A stretch of DNA of 64,000 bases, from NCBI RefSeq assembly GCF_017874615.1, contig NZ_JAGIKV010000003.1, positions 62,001-126,000 on the forward strand. Direction: 5' to 3'. The DNA is from Paenibacillus xylanexedens (GTDB taxonomy: Bacteria; Bacillota; Bacilli; Paenibacillales; Paenibacillaceae). Positions 52,148 through 61,752 of this stretch are shown here, in pieces. The position numbers and the translations under genes were made by a program. Under the pieces are notes generated by a model. The model did not search any database. It had not been told where the DNA came from and saw only the letters and a list, made by a program, of their open reading frames with translations. How positions within the stretch are numbered: the first letter of the stretch is position 1; every line of letters starts with the position of its first letter.

Positions 52148-53939
52148 CATATTCCTCCTGTACGGGTAGAATCAGTTCAATACATGCGCCTCCGTTTTCA
52201 TCGTTCTCCATGTGGACCGTGAACAAGGCACCGTAATGCAGACGGCAACGAGCAATGACATTGCCCAGTCCAATATGCCAGCCTTCATTATGCAATATGG
52301 ATTCCAATGAGGGGGGAGCAACCGGATGTTGCAACTTGTGGATTATTTCTGTTGGAATACCTGGTCCATTGTCTGAAACACTGATATGCAGACGATCATG
52401 CATCCGGTTGATCCGTATCTGGACCTGGGCTGTGGTCTGATGCTGGAAGCTGTATTTCACTGCATTTTCAATAAGTGGTTGAAGAATAAACTTGATGATG
52501 ACTACGGAGTTCAGTGTACCTTCCAACGTTACCGAAATGTCGAGTTTATGACCGAAACGAGTCTGCAAAATGGAGATATAACGCTGCACATAATCCAGCT
52601 CTTCGGTTAGGGAAACACGGTCGTCATTGGTGTTGATAGAAAAGCGTATCATTTTACCCAGATCCTCAATGACCTGAACCGTATCATCCGTTCGGCGCTG
52701 AATGGCAAGACTGCTTACCAGCTCCAGAGTATTAAACATAAAATGTGGATTAATCTGTATGAGAAGTGCCTTGTACTCTGCTTGCTGGCGAAGCAGTTTC
52801 AGTTCAAATTCATTCTGGATATGCTGGCGTAGCTGGCTGATCATATAACGGAAGGTGAAGATCACATAACTGATCTCGCTCTTTACATTTTTATCTGGAG
52901 GCAGAAGTGAATCCGCTTGGTCAAAAGCACCTCGTTGAACCTGTCTCATCGCCAGAACCAGTCTGGTCAAAGGTTTGGTTACGCCATGAGATAGCCATGC
53001 AGCAGCCAAGAGGGAGACCAGAATCAGGGCAATCGTCACCACCACAATTGTGCTTTGGAGTTTATGGAAAGAGAGGTACATTTCCTTTTCAGGTGCAAGA
53101 CCCGCCAACATCCAGCCGGTACGTCCCAGTTTCTTGAATACAAGAATGTCTCGCTGTCCTTCCTGGTTCGTAAGGTATGTCACACCGGATTTGAGTGGGC
53201 TTTTTCGAATACGATCGATCTCTGCGGTAGCTACAGCACCCAACGTGTCTACCTGCTGTGACAGAATAGGATTTCCTTGCTCGCCCAGTAGAAAAATAGT
53301 GCTACTCTCCGCAAGATGTATGCGCCGGAGCGGCTCCAGAAAATAAGATTCACTGACATTCACCTTCATGACATTCTGCGCTGTAGCATGATGAAAGGTG
53401 CCAATGGGCATCAGCAGACTGACCACCGGATTGCCATGATCTCTGACACGTTCATATTGATCGGTGTGTGCAGGTAACCAGCGTTCCCCCAACCTGTAGA
53501 AATTCGTATACCAGGATTCTTGTACAAAGGCAGGGTCATATGTTACCTGATTCTCGCTGCCAATTCGCAGTCCATTCCGTCGATAGATGGATACATCCGA
53601 GATACTGGTGTAACTGTTGGTTGCCTGAGTGAGAAAACGGCTCATCGCAAGGTTGGCCAGCATCTTTTCTCCTTCCGAAAGGTTCGGATCTCCGATCGCA
53701 TTATCCCAGTTTTTGCCCATATCACTATTGAAAACAAGAGAGGCGACATCATAGATCTGCATCTGCACCATGTCTACGTATGAACCGTATTCCTCCATTT
53801 TCTCAAGAGCAGAGGATTCGATGTAAGAGCGAATGACCGTGCGTGATTCCTTGAACAGCAGGTAGGAGAGTGTGCCAAAAGCGAGGACAAACAGGACAAC
53901 GATAAAGGCAATCAGGCGGTTTTTTAAAGAGAAGAACAT
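52122..53939 (-). CDS. YesM-type sensor histidine kinase
   Basis: A 605-aa membrane kinase: first helix (about 8-28), a large extracytoplasmic sensing domain (about 29-290), a second helix (about 292-315), HAMP, then the LytS/YesM-type kinase core with LIQINPHFMFNTLE (phospho-His) and ATPase motifs ENAVKYSF and SDNGPGIP. Such kinases sense extracellular oligosaccharides or the loaded binding protein. The gene overlaps its response regulator gene. Confidence 0.92.
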   Translation of the reverse strand: MFFSLKNRLIAFIVVLFVLAFGTLSYLLFKESRTVIRSYIESSALEKMEEYGSYVDMVQMQIYDVASLVFNSDMGKNWDNAIGDPNLSEGEKMLANLAMSRFLTQATNSYTSISDVSIYRRNGLRIGSENQVTYDPAFVQESWYTNFYRLGERWLPAHTDQYERVRDHGNPVVSLLMPIGTFHHATAQNVMKVNVSESYFLEPLRRIHLAESSTIFLLGEQGNPILSQQVDTLGAVATAEIDRIRKSPLKSGVTYLTNQEGQRDILVFKKLGRTGWMLAGLAPEKEMYLSFHKLQSTIVVVTIALILVSLLAAAWLSHGVTKPLTRLVLAMRQVQRGAFDQADSLLPPDKNVKSEISYVIFTFRYMISQLRQHIQNEFELKLLRQQAEYKALLIQINPHFMFNTLELVSSLAIQRRTDDTVQVIEDLGKMIRFSINTNDDRVSLTEELDYVQRYISILQTRFGHKLDISVTLEGTLNSVVIIKFILQPLIENAVKYSFQHQTTAQVQIRINRMHDRLHISVSDNGPGIPTEIIHKLQHPVAPPSLESILHNEGWHIGLGNVIARCRLHYGALFTVHMENDENGGACIELILPVQEEYDVQRINRR

Positions 53940-53992
53940 AGATTTCCTCCTTCTACCGAGTCGACGTGCAGATTAATTATAAAAATATAAAA

Positions 53993-54017
53993 AAGACTGC
54001 GTGATATGCGCAGCCTT
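53993..54017 (-). terminator. Terminator for the minus-strand dehydrogenase gene
   Basis: On the minus strand GGCTGCG-CATATCA-CGCAGTC is followed by T6. It separates the dehydrogenase unit from the downstream YesM gene. Confidence 0.7.
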
Positions 54018-54054
54018 TAGATGAAATTAATAATGTATTGCAGACCTGGGAGAC

Positions 54055-55344
54055 TTAGAAACGAACCAGATTATTGACATTGACAGGCAAGCCCGTCGCG
54101 ATGGCGCGATTGGCAGCAATACCCGTCAGAATGGATCTGGCACCGTCCACGTGGTTAGCAGCGCGATGGAACGGATCTTCAACAGGCTCTCCAAACAGAT
54201 CATTCAGCAGAACCGGGTCACCTCCGCCATGTCCACCTGCTTTTTCTTCCACTTCAACCTCATATGGCTCATCAAACATTGGAAGAACCCGCAACGTTTT
54301 ACCGATTAATGCACCTTCTTTACTTTTGTCACCCAATGAATTGACATAGGATTGCTCCACAATGTTCATTTCAATCCGGCCTTTGGTGCCATTAATGGCA
54401 ATGCGATAACCTTCCCATGGCTGGTAGGCAACGAGGGAGTAGGTCAGAATGGCTTTGTTCCGATACTTCACAAGAACACCCATCGTATCCTCAATGTTGA
54501 TGCCATCCCCAAATACGCTCTGATCGCGCTGGTAACCATCTTCCGATTCGGCATCCAGATACATGGACTTCATATGTGCGTCTGAATCCAAATGCAGTGC
54601 AAAAGGATCATCCTTTGCGATCGGGTTGCCGGTTGCCCGGTTGTAGAATTGCGTTACACCGCGTTCTTCTGCATTTTCTCTGCCGTAATACATCAGATCA
54701 CCAAATGCAAACACGGTATCCGGTTGCGAGCCAATCCAGAAATTCACCAAGTCAAAGTGGTGGGTGGATTTGTGCACAAGCAGTCCGCCGCTATTACGCT
54801 TGTCCCGATGCCAACGGCGGAAATAATCTGCCCCGTGGCGGGTATTCAGCAGCCATTCGAAGTGAACGGAAGTGACTTTCCCAATGGTATCATTCAGAAT
54901 AAGTTCCCGAATCTTAGTATGGTGCGGTGCATAACGGTAGTTAAAGGTGACTCTTACGTTCTGGCCAGTCCGCTTGACGGCATCCAGAATCTCCTGACAT
55001 TTCTCTTCATCGATGGTCATCGGTTTTTCGGTGACAACATCACAACCCAGTTCCATCGCACGAATGATGTACTTGTGATGGGTGCGGTCAACGCTTGTTA
55101 CGATGACATAGTCAGGCTTCTCGTTCTCAATCATCTGATCAAACTGATCTGCAGGATAAGTGGGTACCTCAGGATACTCGTACTTTTCCTTCAATAGTTG
55201 ATTCGCGTAATTCATGCGGACTTGATTTATATCACAAAAGCCGACAAGCTCGGAAGTATCCCTGTAATCACGGGTTAATGCACCATAAAAAAATTCGGCG
55301 CGACCGCCGGTTCCGACTAATACATAACGTTTCTTGTTACTCAT
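54055..55344 (-). CDS. Gfo/Idh/MocA-family oxidoreductase
   Basis: A 429-aa NAD(P)-dependent dehydrogenase of sugars or inositol-like compounds. N-terminal Rossmann motif YVLVGTGGRAEFFYGAL, the EKP loop (DVVTEKPMTIDEE) with catalytic Lys, and the C-terminal beta-sheet domain with the H-F-D segment THHFDLVNFW. AAGGAGG precedes the ATG. It is divergent from the AraC gene at 55472 (127 bp), which may regulate it. Confidence 0.9.
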   Translation of the reverse strand: MSNKKRYVLVGTGGRAEFFYGALTRDYRDTSELVGFCDINQVRMNYANQLLKEKYEYPEVPTYPADQFDQMIENEKPDYVIVTSVDRTHHKYIIRAMELGCDVVTEKPMTIDEEKCQEILDAVKRTGQNVRVTFNYRYAPHHTKIRELILNDTIGKVTSVHFEWLLNTRHGADYFRRWHRDKRNSGGLLVHKSTHHFDLVNFWIGSQPDTVFAFGDLMYYGRENAEERGVTQFYNRATGNPIAKDDPFALHLDSDAHMKSMYLDAESEDGYQRDQSVFGDGINIEDTMGVLVKYRNKAILTYSLVAYQPWEGYRIAINGTKGRIEMNIVEQSYVNSLGDKSKEGALIGKTLRVLPMFDEPYEVEVEEKAGGHGGGDPVLLNDLFGEPVEDPFHRAANHVDGARSILTGIAANRAIATGLPVNVNNLVRF

Positions 55345-55471
55345 GTCTATCGCCTCCTTGAATATAGCTCTAGACTATAACAAGGGAGTACTTCTTTCGC
55401 CGCATTTTATGCGTAACCGCTTTCAAATGCCGCATATTTTGCTATAATTTATGGAAAGGAGAGAGGGCGAC

Positions 55472-56374
55472 ATGACAGAACCTTTTCGTGCAGATTTTCA
55501 TGATCCCTCGGATTTACTGCACATCGAATATGATCGTCGCATTGGATACTTCTCTATGACGGATGACCATCTGCATGATCATTATGAGTTGTATTATCTG
55601 TTGTCTGGCGAGCGTATTTATTTCATCAAGGACCGGACTTATCGGGTAAAGGCTGGCGATCTGGTGTTTGTTGACCGCAACACGGTTCACAAGACATTGG
55701 AGAGTGGTATGCCTGACCATGAGCGGATGGTGCTGTATTTGAAGCCGGAGCTTTTTGCTGGTATGTCTATTTCAACGGAGTTAATTGAAGCCTTAAAGGA
55801 ACCCTTCTGCTGGGAGATTCCTATTGTAAGGTTTCCATCTCAAGTCACTGAGGTTCTAGAACGGATGGTTAGCGAAATGGTGGATGAAATGCTTCGTCCC
55901 CAACCGGGAAGCAACCTGTTGCTTCGTCACCGGGCTATTGAATTGTTGCTGCATGCCTATCGGAATCAGCATCTGGGCAGGTTAAGCTCCGATGATCGTG
56001 AGCCGGTTCTTCATCCCAAGACACAGGCAGTTGTACGTTACCTGAATGAGAACTATCAGAAACCACTGACATTACCGGAGGTGGCGGGCATGTTTCGCAT
56101 TAGTCCGCATTATCTGAGTCGATTGTTCAAACAAACGACGGGATTTACCTTCAGTGATTATCTGAATCTGTTACGGGTGAAGGAAGCACAGCGTTTGCTG
56201 CGAGAAAGTGAGGAATCCATTACAGACATCGCCTGGCTTGCGGGATTCAGTAACTTCTCTCATTTTGGCAAGATGTTCAAACGTACCGTTCAGGTATCAC
56301 CAAGAGTTTATAGGCAGGAATACAAGGAATTGGGTTCCGTGAGGACCATTAAAGAGGGAGAGAATATACGATGA
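55472..56374 (+). CDS. AraC-family regulator with N-terminal cupin
   Basis: A 300-aa regulator. The cupin-type sensing domain (about 1-160) includes HLHDHYELYYLLSGERIYFI and KAGDLVFVDRNTVHKT. The AraC HTH pair follows (LTLPEVAGMFRISPHYLSRLFKQ; ITDIAWLAGFSNFSHFGKMFKR; VSPRVYRQ). ATG 55472 has GGAGAGAGG upstream; the frame opens at 55451. It overlaps the RidA gene by 4 bp and is divergent from the Gfo/Idh gene, its likely target. Confidence 0.91.
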   Translation: MTEPFRADFHDPSDLLHIEYDRRIGYFSMTDDHLHDHYELYYLLSGERIYFIKDRTYRVKAGDLVFVDRNTVHKTLESGMPDHERMVLYLKPELFAGMSISTELIEALKEPFCWEIPIVRFPSQVTEVLERMVSEMVDEMLRPQPGSNLLLRHRAIELLLHAYRNQHLGRLSSDDREPVLHPKTQAVVRYLNENYQKPLTLPEVAGMFRISPHYLSRLFKQTTGFTFSDYLNLLRVKEAQRLLRESEESITDIAWLAGFSNFSHFGKMFKRTVQVSPRVYRQEYKELGSVRTIKEGENIR

Positions 56375-56817
56375 TTGAAGCGAGATTAAATGAACTGGGG
56401 ATCATTTTGCCACAGGCCAGCGCGCCCGCAGCGAAATATGCCAATGCCGTTATTGTGAATGGAATTATGTATGTATCCGGGAAAGGACCGGATACCTCCG
56501 AACGCGGCAAACTGGGATCAGACTTCACAACAGAGCAGGGGTATGATTTTGCCCGGAATGCTGGACTGGAGGTGCTTGCTGTCGTTCGAGACGTGCTGGG
56601 TTCACTGGATCGGGTGAAGAGAGTGGTTAAAGTGCAGGGCTTTATCAATGCGTCCGCTTCGTATCAGGAGCATCATAAAGTGCTGAATGGATTCTCGGAT
56701 CTGATGTTGGAGGTATTTGGGGATCAGGGGGTACACGCTCGTTCAGTATTCGGTGCAGTGTCCGTAAGGGATAATTTGCCGCTGATCATTGATTCTATTT
56801 TTCAAGTGGAGGAGTAG
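56371..56817 (+). CDS. RidA/YjgF-family protein
   Basis: A 148-aa protein of the Rid family, which hydrolyses reactive enamine/imine intermediates. Conserved parts are NAVIVNGIMYVSGKGPD, the aromatic/Asn region VQGFINASASYQEHHKVLNGFSDLMLEVFG and HARSVFGAVSVRDNLPL. The key Arg of RidA proper (VRTVVGVxxLPxxxxVEI) is in an altered context (ARSVFGA), so this is a divergent Rid subgroup. Translationally coupled to the AraC gene (ATGA). Confidence 0.88.
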   Translation: MIEARLNELGIILPQASAPAAKYANAVIVNGIMYVSGKGPDTSERGKLGSDFTTEQGYDFARNAGLEVLAVVRDVLGSLDRVKRVVKVQGFINASASYQEHHKVLNGFSDLMLEVFGDQGVHARSVFGAVSVRDNLPLIIDSIFQVEE

Positions 56818-56825
56818 GTATAACC

Positions 56826-57416
56826 ATGACAGAATCGTCTTCATTTAATCCGATCATGTTAACGATACCCGAGAGCTTCCATACGGAACGCCTCACAATT
56901 CGAGCACCGCAGTGGGGGGATGGCGCAGCCGTTAATGAAGCCGTCCGTGAGAGTGCGGAGCAGCTGCGGTTGTGGTTACCTTTTGCCGAGAAAATCCCTT
57001 CATTGGAAGAGTCTGAAATGACCGTTCGCAAAGCAAGGCTGCAATATCTGGAACGTACCGACATGATTTTACATTTGCGTGATAGACATACGGATGAATT
57101 CTTAGGCAGCAGCGGGTTACATCGCATTGACTGGAATGCCCGCTGTTTTGAGATCGGTTACTGGATTCGAACATCGCGAGCTGGCGAGGGTTTGATGACG
57201 GAAGCGGTAAAAGGGATAGAGCAATTTGCCATTACTCATCTGGAGGCGAACCGGCTGGAGATCCGCTGTGATGCCCGCAATGTGCGAAGTGCCAAAGTTG
57301 CCGAACGAGCGGGTTATACACTGGAAGGTATACTGCGCAAGATGCGGCGGGACAGTACAGGTACGCTGGTCGATTTTATGGTTTTCTCCAAAGTAAGAGG
57401 CAGTGAGTTCGAGTAA
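56826..57416 (+). CDS. GNAT-family N-acetyltransferase (RimJ/RimL type)
   Basis: A 196-aa acetyltransferase of the RimJ type: FHTERLTIRAPQWGDGAAVNEAV at the start, the acetyl-CoA region FEIGYWIRTSRAGEGLMTEAVKGIEQFA, and the C-terminal NVRSAKVAERAGYTLEGILR. Substrate unknown. It starts 9 bp after the RidA gene with GGAGGAG nearby, so AraC-RidA-GNAT form one operon. Confidence 0.9.
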   Translation: MTESSSFNPIMLTIPESFHTERLTIRAPQWGDGAAVNEAVRESAEQLRLWLPFAEKIPSLEESEMTVRKARLQYLERTDMILHLRDRHTDEFLGSSGLHRIDWNARCFEIGYWIRTSRAGEGLMTEAVKGIEQFAITHLEANRLEIRCDARNVRSAKVAERAGYTLEGILRKMRRDSTGTLVDFMVFSKVRGSEFE

Positions 57417-57660
57417 AGGGAGGGTAGGGCGATTTTCACACCGATAATGTTATGCTCAGTGAGGCCGGTGACCCATACTGGGTTATCGAATAGATGACTG
57501 GCATGGCGGGAGATACTGCGGGTGATGTGGCTCGAAGCTGGGTAATATTAATGAGCGGCACATTGCCGGAAGATACAGAGCCAGTTATACGATAGTTTAA
57601 CTTCTATAAATGAATCTAATCATTTTATATAAAAGGGTAGAGAAAGAGAGGGACATATTC
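57417..57660. other. Non-coding 244-bp stretch before the methyltransferase gene
   Basis: No ORF, terminator or clear promoter. It contains GACCCATACTGGGTTA (57468-57485), a small hairpin, in otherwise G/C-richer sequence. It could be a leader RNA or gene remnant; I see nothing that decides this. Confidence 0.45.
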
Positions 57661-59883
57661 ATGCTGCATTCATTAAAGGCCATACAATCATACAAGTCAG
57701 GTAATACGCCGGAAGCGCAGCAGCTATGGCTGCAACTGCTGGCAGCAGCAGAGAAGCCCCATATTAACCTCGAACGCATTCATTCCATTGCCGAACTTGA
57801 GGGAACAAATCCGGTGCTGGATTACACCGAGCGTACACTGCATGTGCTGGAGAAACTTCAGGTTTCTTTTTGGGTGCGAGAAATTCTGGAGGAAGTATTA
57901 ATCTGGTCAGAGACGGCGAAGGCCGGATCACGGGAGCAGCGGCGGGTATGGCAAAAGCAGGGCGTTAACTTGTTTGTACACAATGTGGGGTCCGTTCAGT
58001 TATATGATCTATACGCAGGGGCAGACCACCTGGATAACGACATCGGTAAGACCAAGGAGACGAGTATAAATCAACCTGGATATCCGAGTGGTGCTCTAAG
58101 TAACAATGCGGATATAAGCGAGCATGCTGCGCTGAATACACACACTCCAAGGCATGAGATTATACGTACTCTAATTGCTACGCATGGACTTATCGGCCAA
58201 TACATACGGGGTGAGATTCCATTTGCCGAGAATGCTTCGCTCCACGCCTTGACCGTCAAAGGGTGGCTTACTACAGATGAATTGCACACCATACTGATGG
58301 CATTAAATGAGTGCATTATTGCAGGTGTTGATCCAGCGTTATGGAATCAGGTTCAGGCTGAGGTACAGCGAATTGTAGGCTGGATTATCGCTGGACCGGA
58401 TCATGAGGACTGGAGCGTGAAGGAACGGTTATCCCGCTTAAGAAGTTCATCCATTCGGCAAGGAGAGGCTATGGATACGGCTTACGGCAAGCTCCAAACC
58501 GAACTGGATGTAGAACAGGCGCTGGCTCCGCTGGCTCATCGCACATTATGGTATGTGGAGTCGGCCATGCAGGATTTTTCGTTGCAGGAGATGGTAAAAG
58601 TGTTCCTGTTGACGCTTCGCAGCGAAAGTATGCATCCCACATCCATGGAGAGTAGATCTGAAATCGTTCGTCATATCAGCTTCGAACCATTGATGAATAC
58701 GATGTATTACGATTACAAGGGCGTCAAGAAGCTCAATATTTACAAGAAACGAATGATTGAAAAATATATGGAACAGTATGCATGGGAACAGATTATGTCA
58801 GGGGAGCAGATCGTCTATCCCCATCTAACCCATCGCATTGAACGTCATACGGATCTGCCGGATACATTATTCGTGACCTTTGAATTTTCTCCAGCGGCGG
58901 AGAAACTGATTGCATTCTGTATTGAAGCAGAAAAGTCGCCGTTATACGAGAAGGCTGTACTGCTGTTATTTGACCTGTTCGGATTACGCCGGGATGCCTA
59001 TGACCGCTTCCACAACGAAGAGACGTATTTGTCCGATATGAACAGCTCCGGTGATTACAAAAAAGTACTGCTCGACTATATCGTTGGTAAACGGGTACTG
59101 GATATTGGTCCAGGTGGAGGGATTCTACTGGATCTGATTGAGCAGGAAAAACCGGAAGTGGAGCCGATTGGTATCGATATCTCAGCCAATGTCATTGAAG
59201 CGCTGGAACGCAAAAAACAGCGTGAGGGACATCGCTGGCAAGTGATGAAGGGCGATGCCCTGCAACTGGAGCAATATGTGCAGCCGGGCACCGTGGATAC
59301 GGTTATTTTTTCATCCATTCTGCATGAATTATATTCCTATATTGAACTGGACGGTCGAAGATTTAATTCCGATACGGTTGTAGCAGCGCTGAGAAGTTCA
59401 TTCCGTGTGCTGTCACCTGGAGGAAGAATTCTGATTCGGGATGGGATCATGAGTGAGCCGGAGGCGCAGAAGCGCCGGATTCGTTTCCTGGAACCGGATG
59501 GGATGCGCTGGCTGGAGCGGTATGCAGAGGATTTTCAGGGACGTGCAATTCAATATGAGCGGGTCTCAGACAATGAGGCCGTATTGCCGATCAACGATGC
59601 AATGGAGTTTCTCTACACCTATACGTGGGGCGAAGAGGCATACGTGCATGAAATTCAGGAACAGTTCGGTATATTCACGCCGACAGCCTATGAGAACTGT
59701 ATTCGAGAAGCGCTGGGTGAACAAGCCGAGATTATTACGTTCCGACATTTTCTCCAGGAGGGGTACACGGAAGCACTTGGAGAACGAATGATCTTCATGA
59801 AGGAAAATGGTGAGCCTGCGCCTTTGCCAGACAGTACCTGCCTGATTGTCATTGAGAAGAAAAAAGGGTTGGCGGATGGATGA
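57661..59883 (+). CDS. Large two-part class I SAM-dependent methyltransferase
   Basis: A 740-aa protein. Residues about 1-450 are helical; inside them HEIIRTLIATHGLIGQYIRGE ... GWLTTDELHTILMALNECIIAG lies at about 155-235, and a segment RHISFEPLMNTMYYDYKGVKKLNIYKKRMIEKY at about 330-365. Residues about 455-740 are a Rossmann methyltransferase with motif I LDIGPGGGILLDL (from about 480), IGIDISANVIEAL and VDTVIFSSILHELYSYIEL. Nucleotide- or small-molecule substrate is not readable. The start is ATG 57661 with GAGAGGG upstream. It overlaps the histidine phosphatase gene by 4 bp. Confidence 0.8.
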   Translation: MLHSLKAIQSYKSGNTPEAQQLWLQLLAAAEKPHINLERIHSIAELEGTNPVLDYTERTLHVLEKLQVSFWVREILEEVLIWSETAKAGSREQRRVWQKQGVNLFVHNVGSVQLYDLYAGADHLDNDIGKTKETSINQPGYPSGALSNNADISEHAALNTHTPRHEIIRTLIATHGLIGQYIRGEIPFAENASLHALTVKGWLTTDELHTILMALNECIIAGVDPALWNQVQAEVQRIVGWIIAGPDHEDWSVKERLSRLRSSSIRQGEAMDTAYGKLQTELDVEQALAPLAHRTLWYVESAMQDFSLQEMVKVFLLTLRSESMHPTSMESRSEIVRHISFEPLMNTMYYDYKGVKKLNIYKKRMIEKYMEQYAWEQIMSGEQIVYPHLTHRIERHTDLPDTLFVTFEFSPAAEKLIAFCIEAEKSPLYEKAVLLLFDLFGLRRDAYDRFHNEETYLSDMNSSGDYKKVLLDYIVGKRVLDIGPGGGILLDLIEQEKPEVEPIGIDISANVIEALERKKQREGHRWQVMKGDALQLEQYVQPGTVDTVIFSSILHELYSYIELDGRRFNSDTVVAALRSSFRVLSPGGRILIRDGIMSEPEAQKRRIRFLEPDGMRWLERYAEDFQGRAIQYERVSDNEAVLPINDAMEFLYTYTWGEEAYVHEIQEQFGIFTPTAYENCIREALGEQAEIITFRHFLQEGYTEALGERMIFMKENGEPAPLPDSTCLIVIEKKKGLADG

Positions 59884-60458
59884 TGAGTGAGGCCAGTACG
59901 TTTTTGTATTTTGTCAGACATGCGGAGTCTCGATATGTTGAAGGACAGGAACGCGAGCGTGGACTGACAGAGCAAGGTCATCAAGATGCGGGAACGGTTG
60001 CCAGTCTGCTCCATGGGGAGCAGATTCAACTGTTTTATTCTAGCCCCTACAGGCGAGCGGTGGATACGATTCAGATTCTGGCAGATCGGTCAGGTGGAAT
60101 TGTGGTGACAGAGGAAGATTTGCGGGAACGCCAGTTGTCGAGTTCAGATGTGAAGCATGCTAATTTTCGTGATGCCAAGCAGCGGTTGTACCGTGATCCT
60201 ACGTATGCGTTTCCTGGTGGGGAGTCTGGTGAACAGGCTCGCCTAAGAGCAGTAGCGGTCATCGAGAAAATTTTGGATAAACATGTGGGTCACAAGGTAG
60301 TCATCGGAACCCATGGAGATGTAATGACACTTATTTTACAACACTATGATTCTTCCTACGGGTATGACTTTTGGGAGAGTACTACGATGCCGGATATTTT
60401 TAAATTGCAGTTTGATGGAACGCGCAAGTTGGTCCAGGTCACCCGATTGTGGGAGTGA
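59880..60458 (+). CDS. Histidine phosphatase family protein
   Basis: A 192-aa phosphoglycerate-mutase-like phosphatase: catalytic RHAES at the N-terminus, SSPYRRAVDT, the acid segment GGESGEQ and the second His in VIGTHGDVMT. It is translationally coupled to the methyltransferase gene (ATGA), and a second ATG follows directly. The tight coupling suggests that phosphatase and methyltransferase act on the same or linked substrates (inference). Confidence 0.9.
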   Translation: MMSEASTFLYFVRHAESRYVEGQERERGLTEQGHQDAGTVASLLHGEQIQLFYSSPYRRAVDTIQILADRSGGIVVTEEDLRERQLSSSDVKHANFRDAKQRLYRDPTYAFPGGESGEQARLRAVAVIEKILDKHVGHKVVIGTHGDVMTLILQHYDSSYGYDFWESTTMPDIFKLQFDGTRKLVQVTRLWE

Positions 60459-60518
60459 CAGAGTTATATATGAGAAATGCATTTGCCAGAATGATAGTGG
60501 GGAGGAGCGAGTTGGCGG

Positions 60519-61177
60519 ATGAAAATTACGCTTTTGCCTGATACATACTTTATTGAAAATCTAAGCGTATCTCCATTACAGGATAGAATGTACTGCATAT
60601 TTGATCTCGAAGGTACAGGCATTAATCCTGTGGTGGAGAGTGTAACTCAATTTGGTGCGATGCATTACCAAAGAGGACAAATATGTAAACATTTTCATCA
60701 CTTGCACGTGCAAACAAACCTATACCAGAACCTGTGGCGAAATTAACAGGAATTTCAAATGAGGAAATGTTGGAGCCTCCGTCGTTCGAAGAAGCATTTC
60801 AGGAATTCAAGAAATTTATTGGGGATAATGTGCTTGTAACACAAGCTGGATATGAATATGACCTACCCATTTTGAAGCGGCATTGTGATGAGTATGGGCT
60901 TCCGATATTGACCAACCCGGTGCTCGATACAAAAGCGATGTTTACCTACATTCATCCTGAGATTAACGAGGTCGTCTCTACAGATTTTCTGATTCGGTAT
61001 TACGATCTGAATACAGATGGAATTCACAGACACAATGCTTTGGCAGATTGTGGTGTGATTGCTCGTATCTTTGAAAGTATCCTTAGCGAATATGAGGGAC
61101 TTCAATTGGATCATTTTACAGCCGATCCTAATCGAATGATGAAGCGTTTTGTTATACCTGAGATGTATCTGACATGA
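60519..61177 (+). pseudogene. DnaQ-like DEDDh 3'-5' exonuclease, interrupted by a frameshift
   Basis: Two overlapping frames make one exonuclease. The first (60519-60746) has the ExoI motif IFDLEGTG and then runs out of frame after HLHVQT. The second (in frame from about 60720, ending 61177) continues with KPIPEPVAKLTGISNEEM, a standard DEDDh continuation, then LVTQAGYEYDLPILKR (ExoII) and HRHNALADC (ExoIII). Insertion of one base near the AAACAAACC run at about 60714-60722 would restore a single protein of about 219 aa. GGAGGAG precedes the ATG at 60519. It may be a recent frameshift or a sequencing error in the short A-runs. Confidence 0.85.
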
Positions 61178-61199
61178 TGAGGAACTGGAGGGGAGATCA

Positions 61200-61574
61200 A
61201 TGAGCAAAACGGATATGGAGAAGCTTCTGTCGGATCTTAACGAGGGACGGATTCTGAACCAGCAGACATTCGAAGGGTTAGATGTGGAAGTTTACCTGGA
61301 TGAAAGGGATGCCTCTGCATTTGCTGACGAGTGGATGCAAGCTTTTGAACGATGGGCTCAAGCTACCGCTGTGGCTAAAGAAGAGGTGCTGCGCGCATGC
61401 AGGGAACAGGCGTTTAAACAGACTTTAGCTCTCACCGGCGAACCTGAGTTAGCGGGGTATGTGAGTGATGATATAGGTTTAATTGGTGCTGCATTGTTAC
61501 AAGGTACGGCGAACGATTCCTTTGTGGATCAGCTGCTGGAAAGTTATCGTCAAGGCAGGTTGCCCCTGCGATAA
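61200..61574 (+). CDS. Hypothetical helical protein (124 aa)
   Basis: A soluble acidic helical protein (MEKLLSDLNEGRILNQQTFEGLDVEVYLDERD ... FADEWMQAFERWAQAT). No family recognised. GGAGGGGAG precedes the ATG, 23 bp after the exonuclease frame ends, so the two may share a transcript. Confidence 0.72.
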   Translation: MSKTDMEKLLSDLNEGRILNQQTFEGLDVEVYLDERDASAFADEWMQAFERWAQATAVAKEEVLRACREQAFKQTLALTGEPELAGYVSDDIGLIGAALLQGTANDSFVDQLLESYRQGRLPLR

Positions 61575-61680
61575 GCGGGGGAGGACCAACAGGGGTGTTT
61601 TCGTTTGTATAAAAAAACAGCATCAAATGTACATTGTGGGTCGGCTGAGGCATAAGGTACAATTCACCTAAGCAATCGGT

Positions 61681-61699
61681 GAGAATGATAATCATTATA
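61681..61699. promoter_or_regulatory. Fur box upstream of the siderophore-binding lipoprotein gene
   Basis: GAGAATGATAATCATTATA matches the 19-bp Fur consensus at about 17 positions. It lies 54 bp before ATG 61753. Confidence 0.85.
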
Positions 61700-61752
61700 T
61701 GTGAAATGTTCTCACGGTTACATCAACAGATCACATAGGGGTGAAGGGTAAC

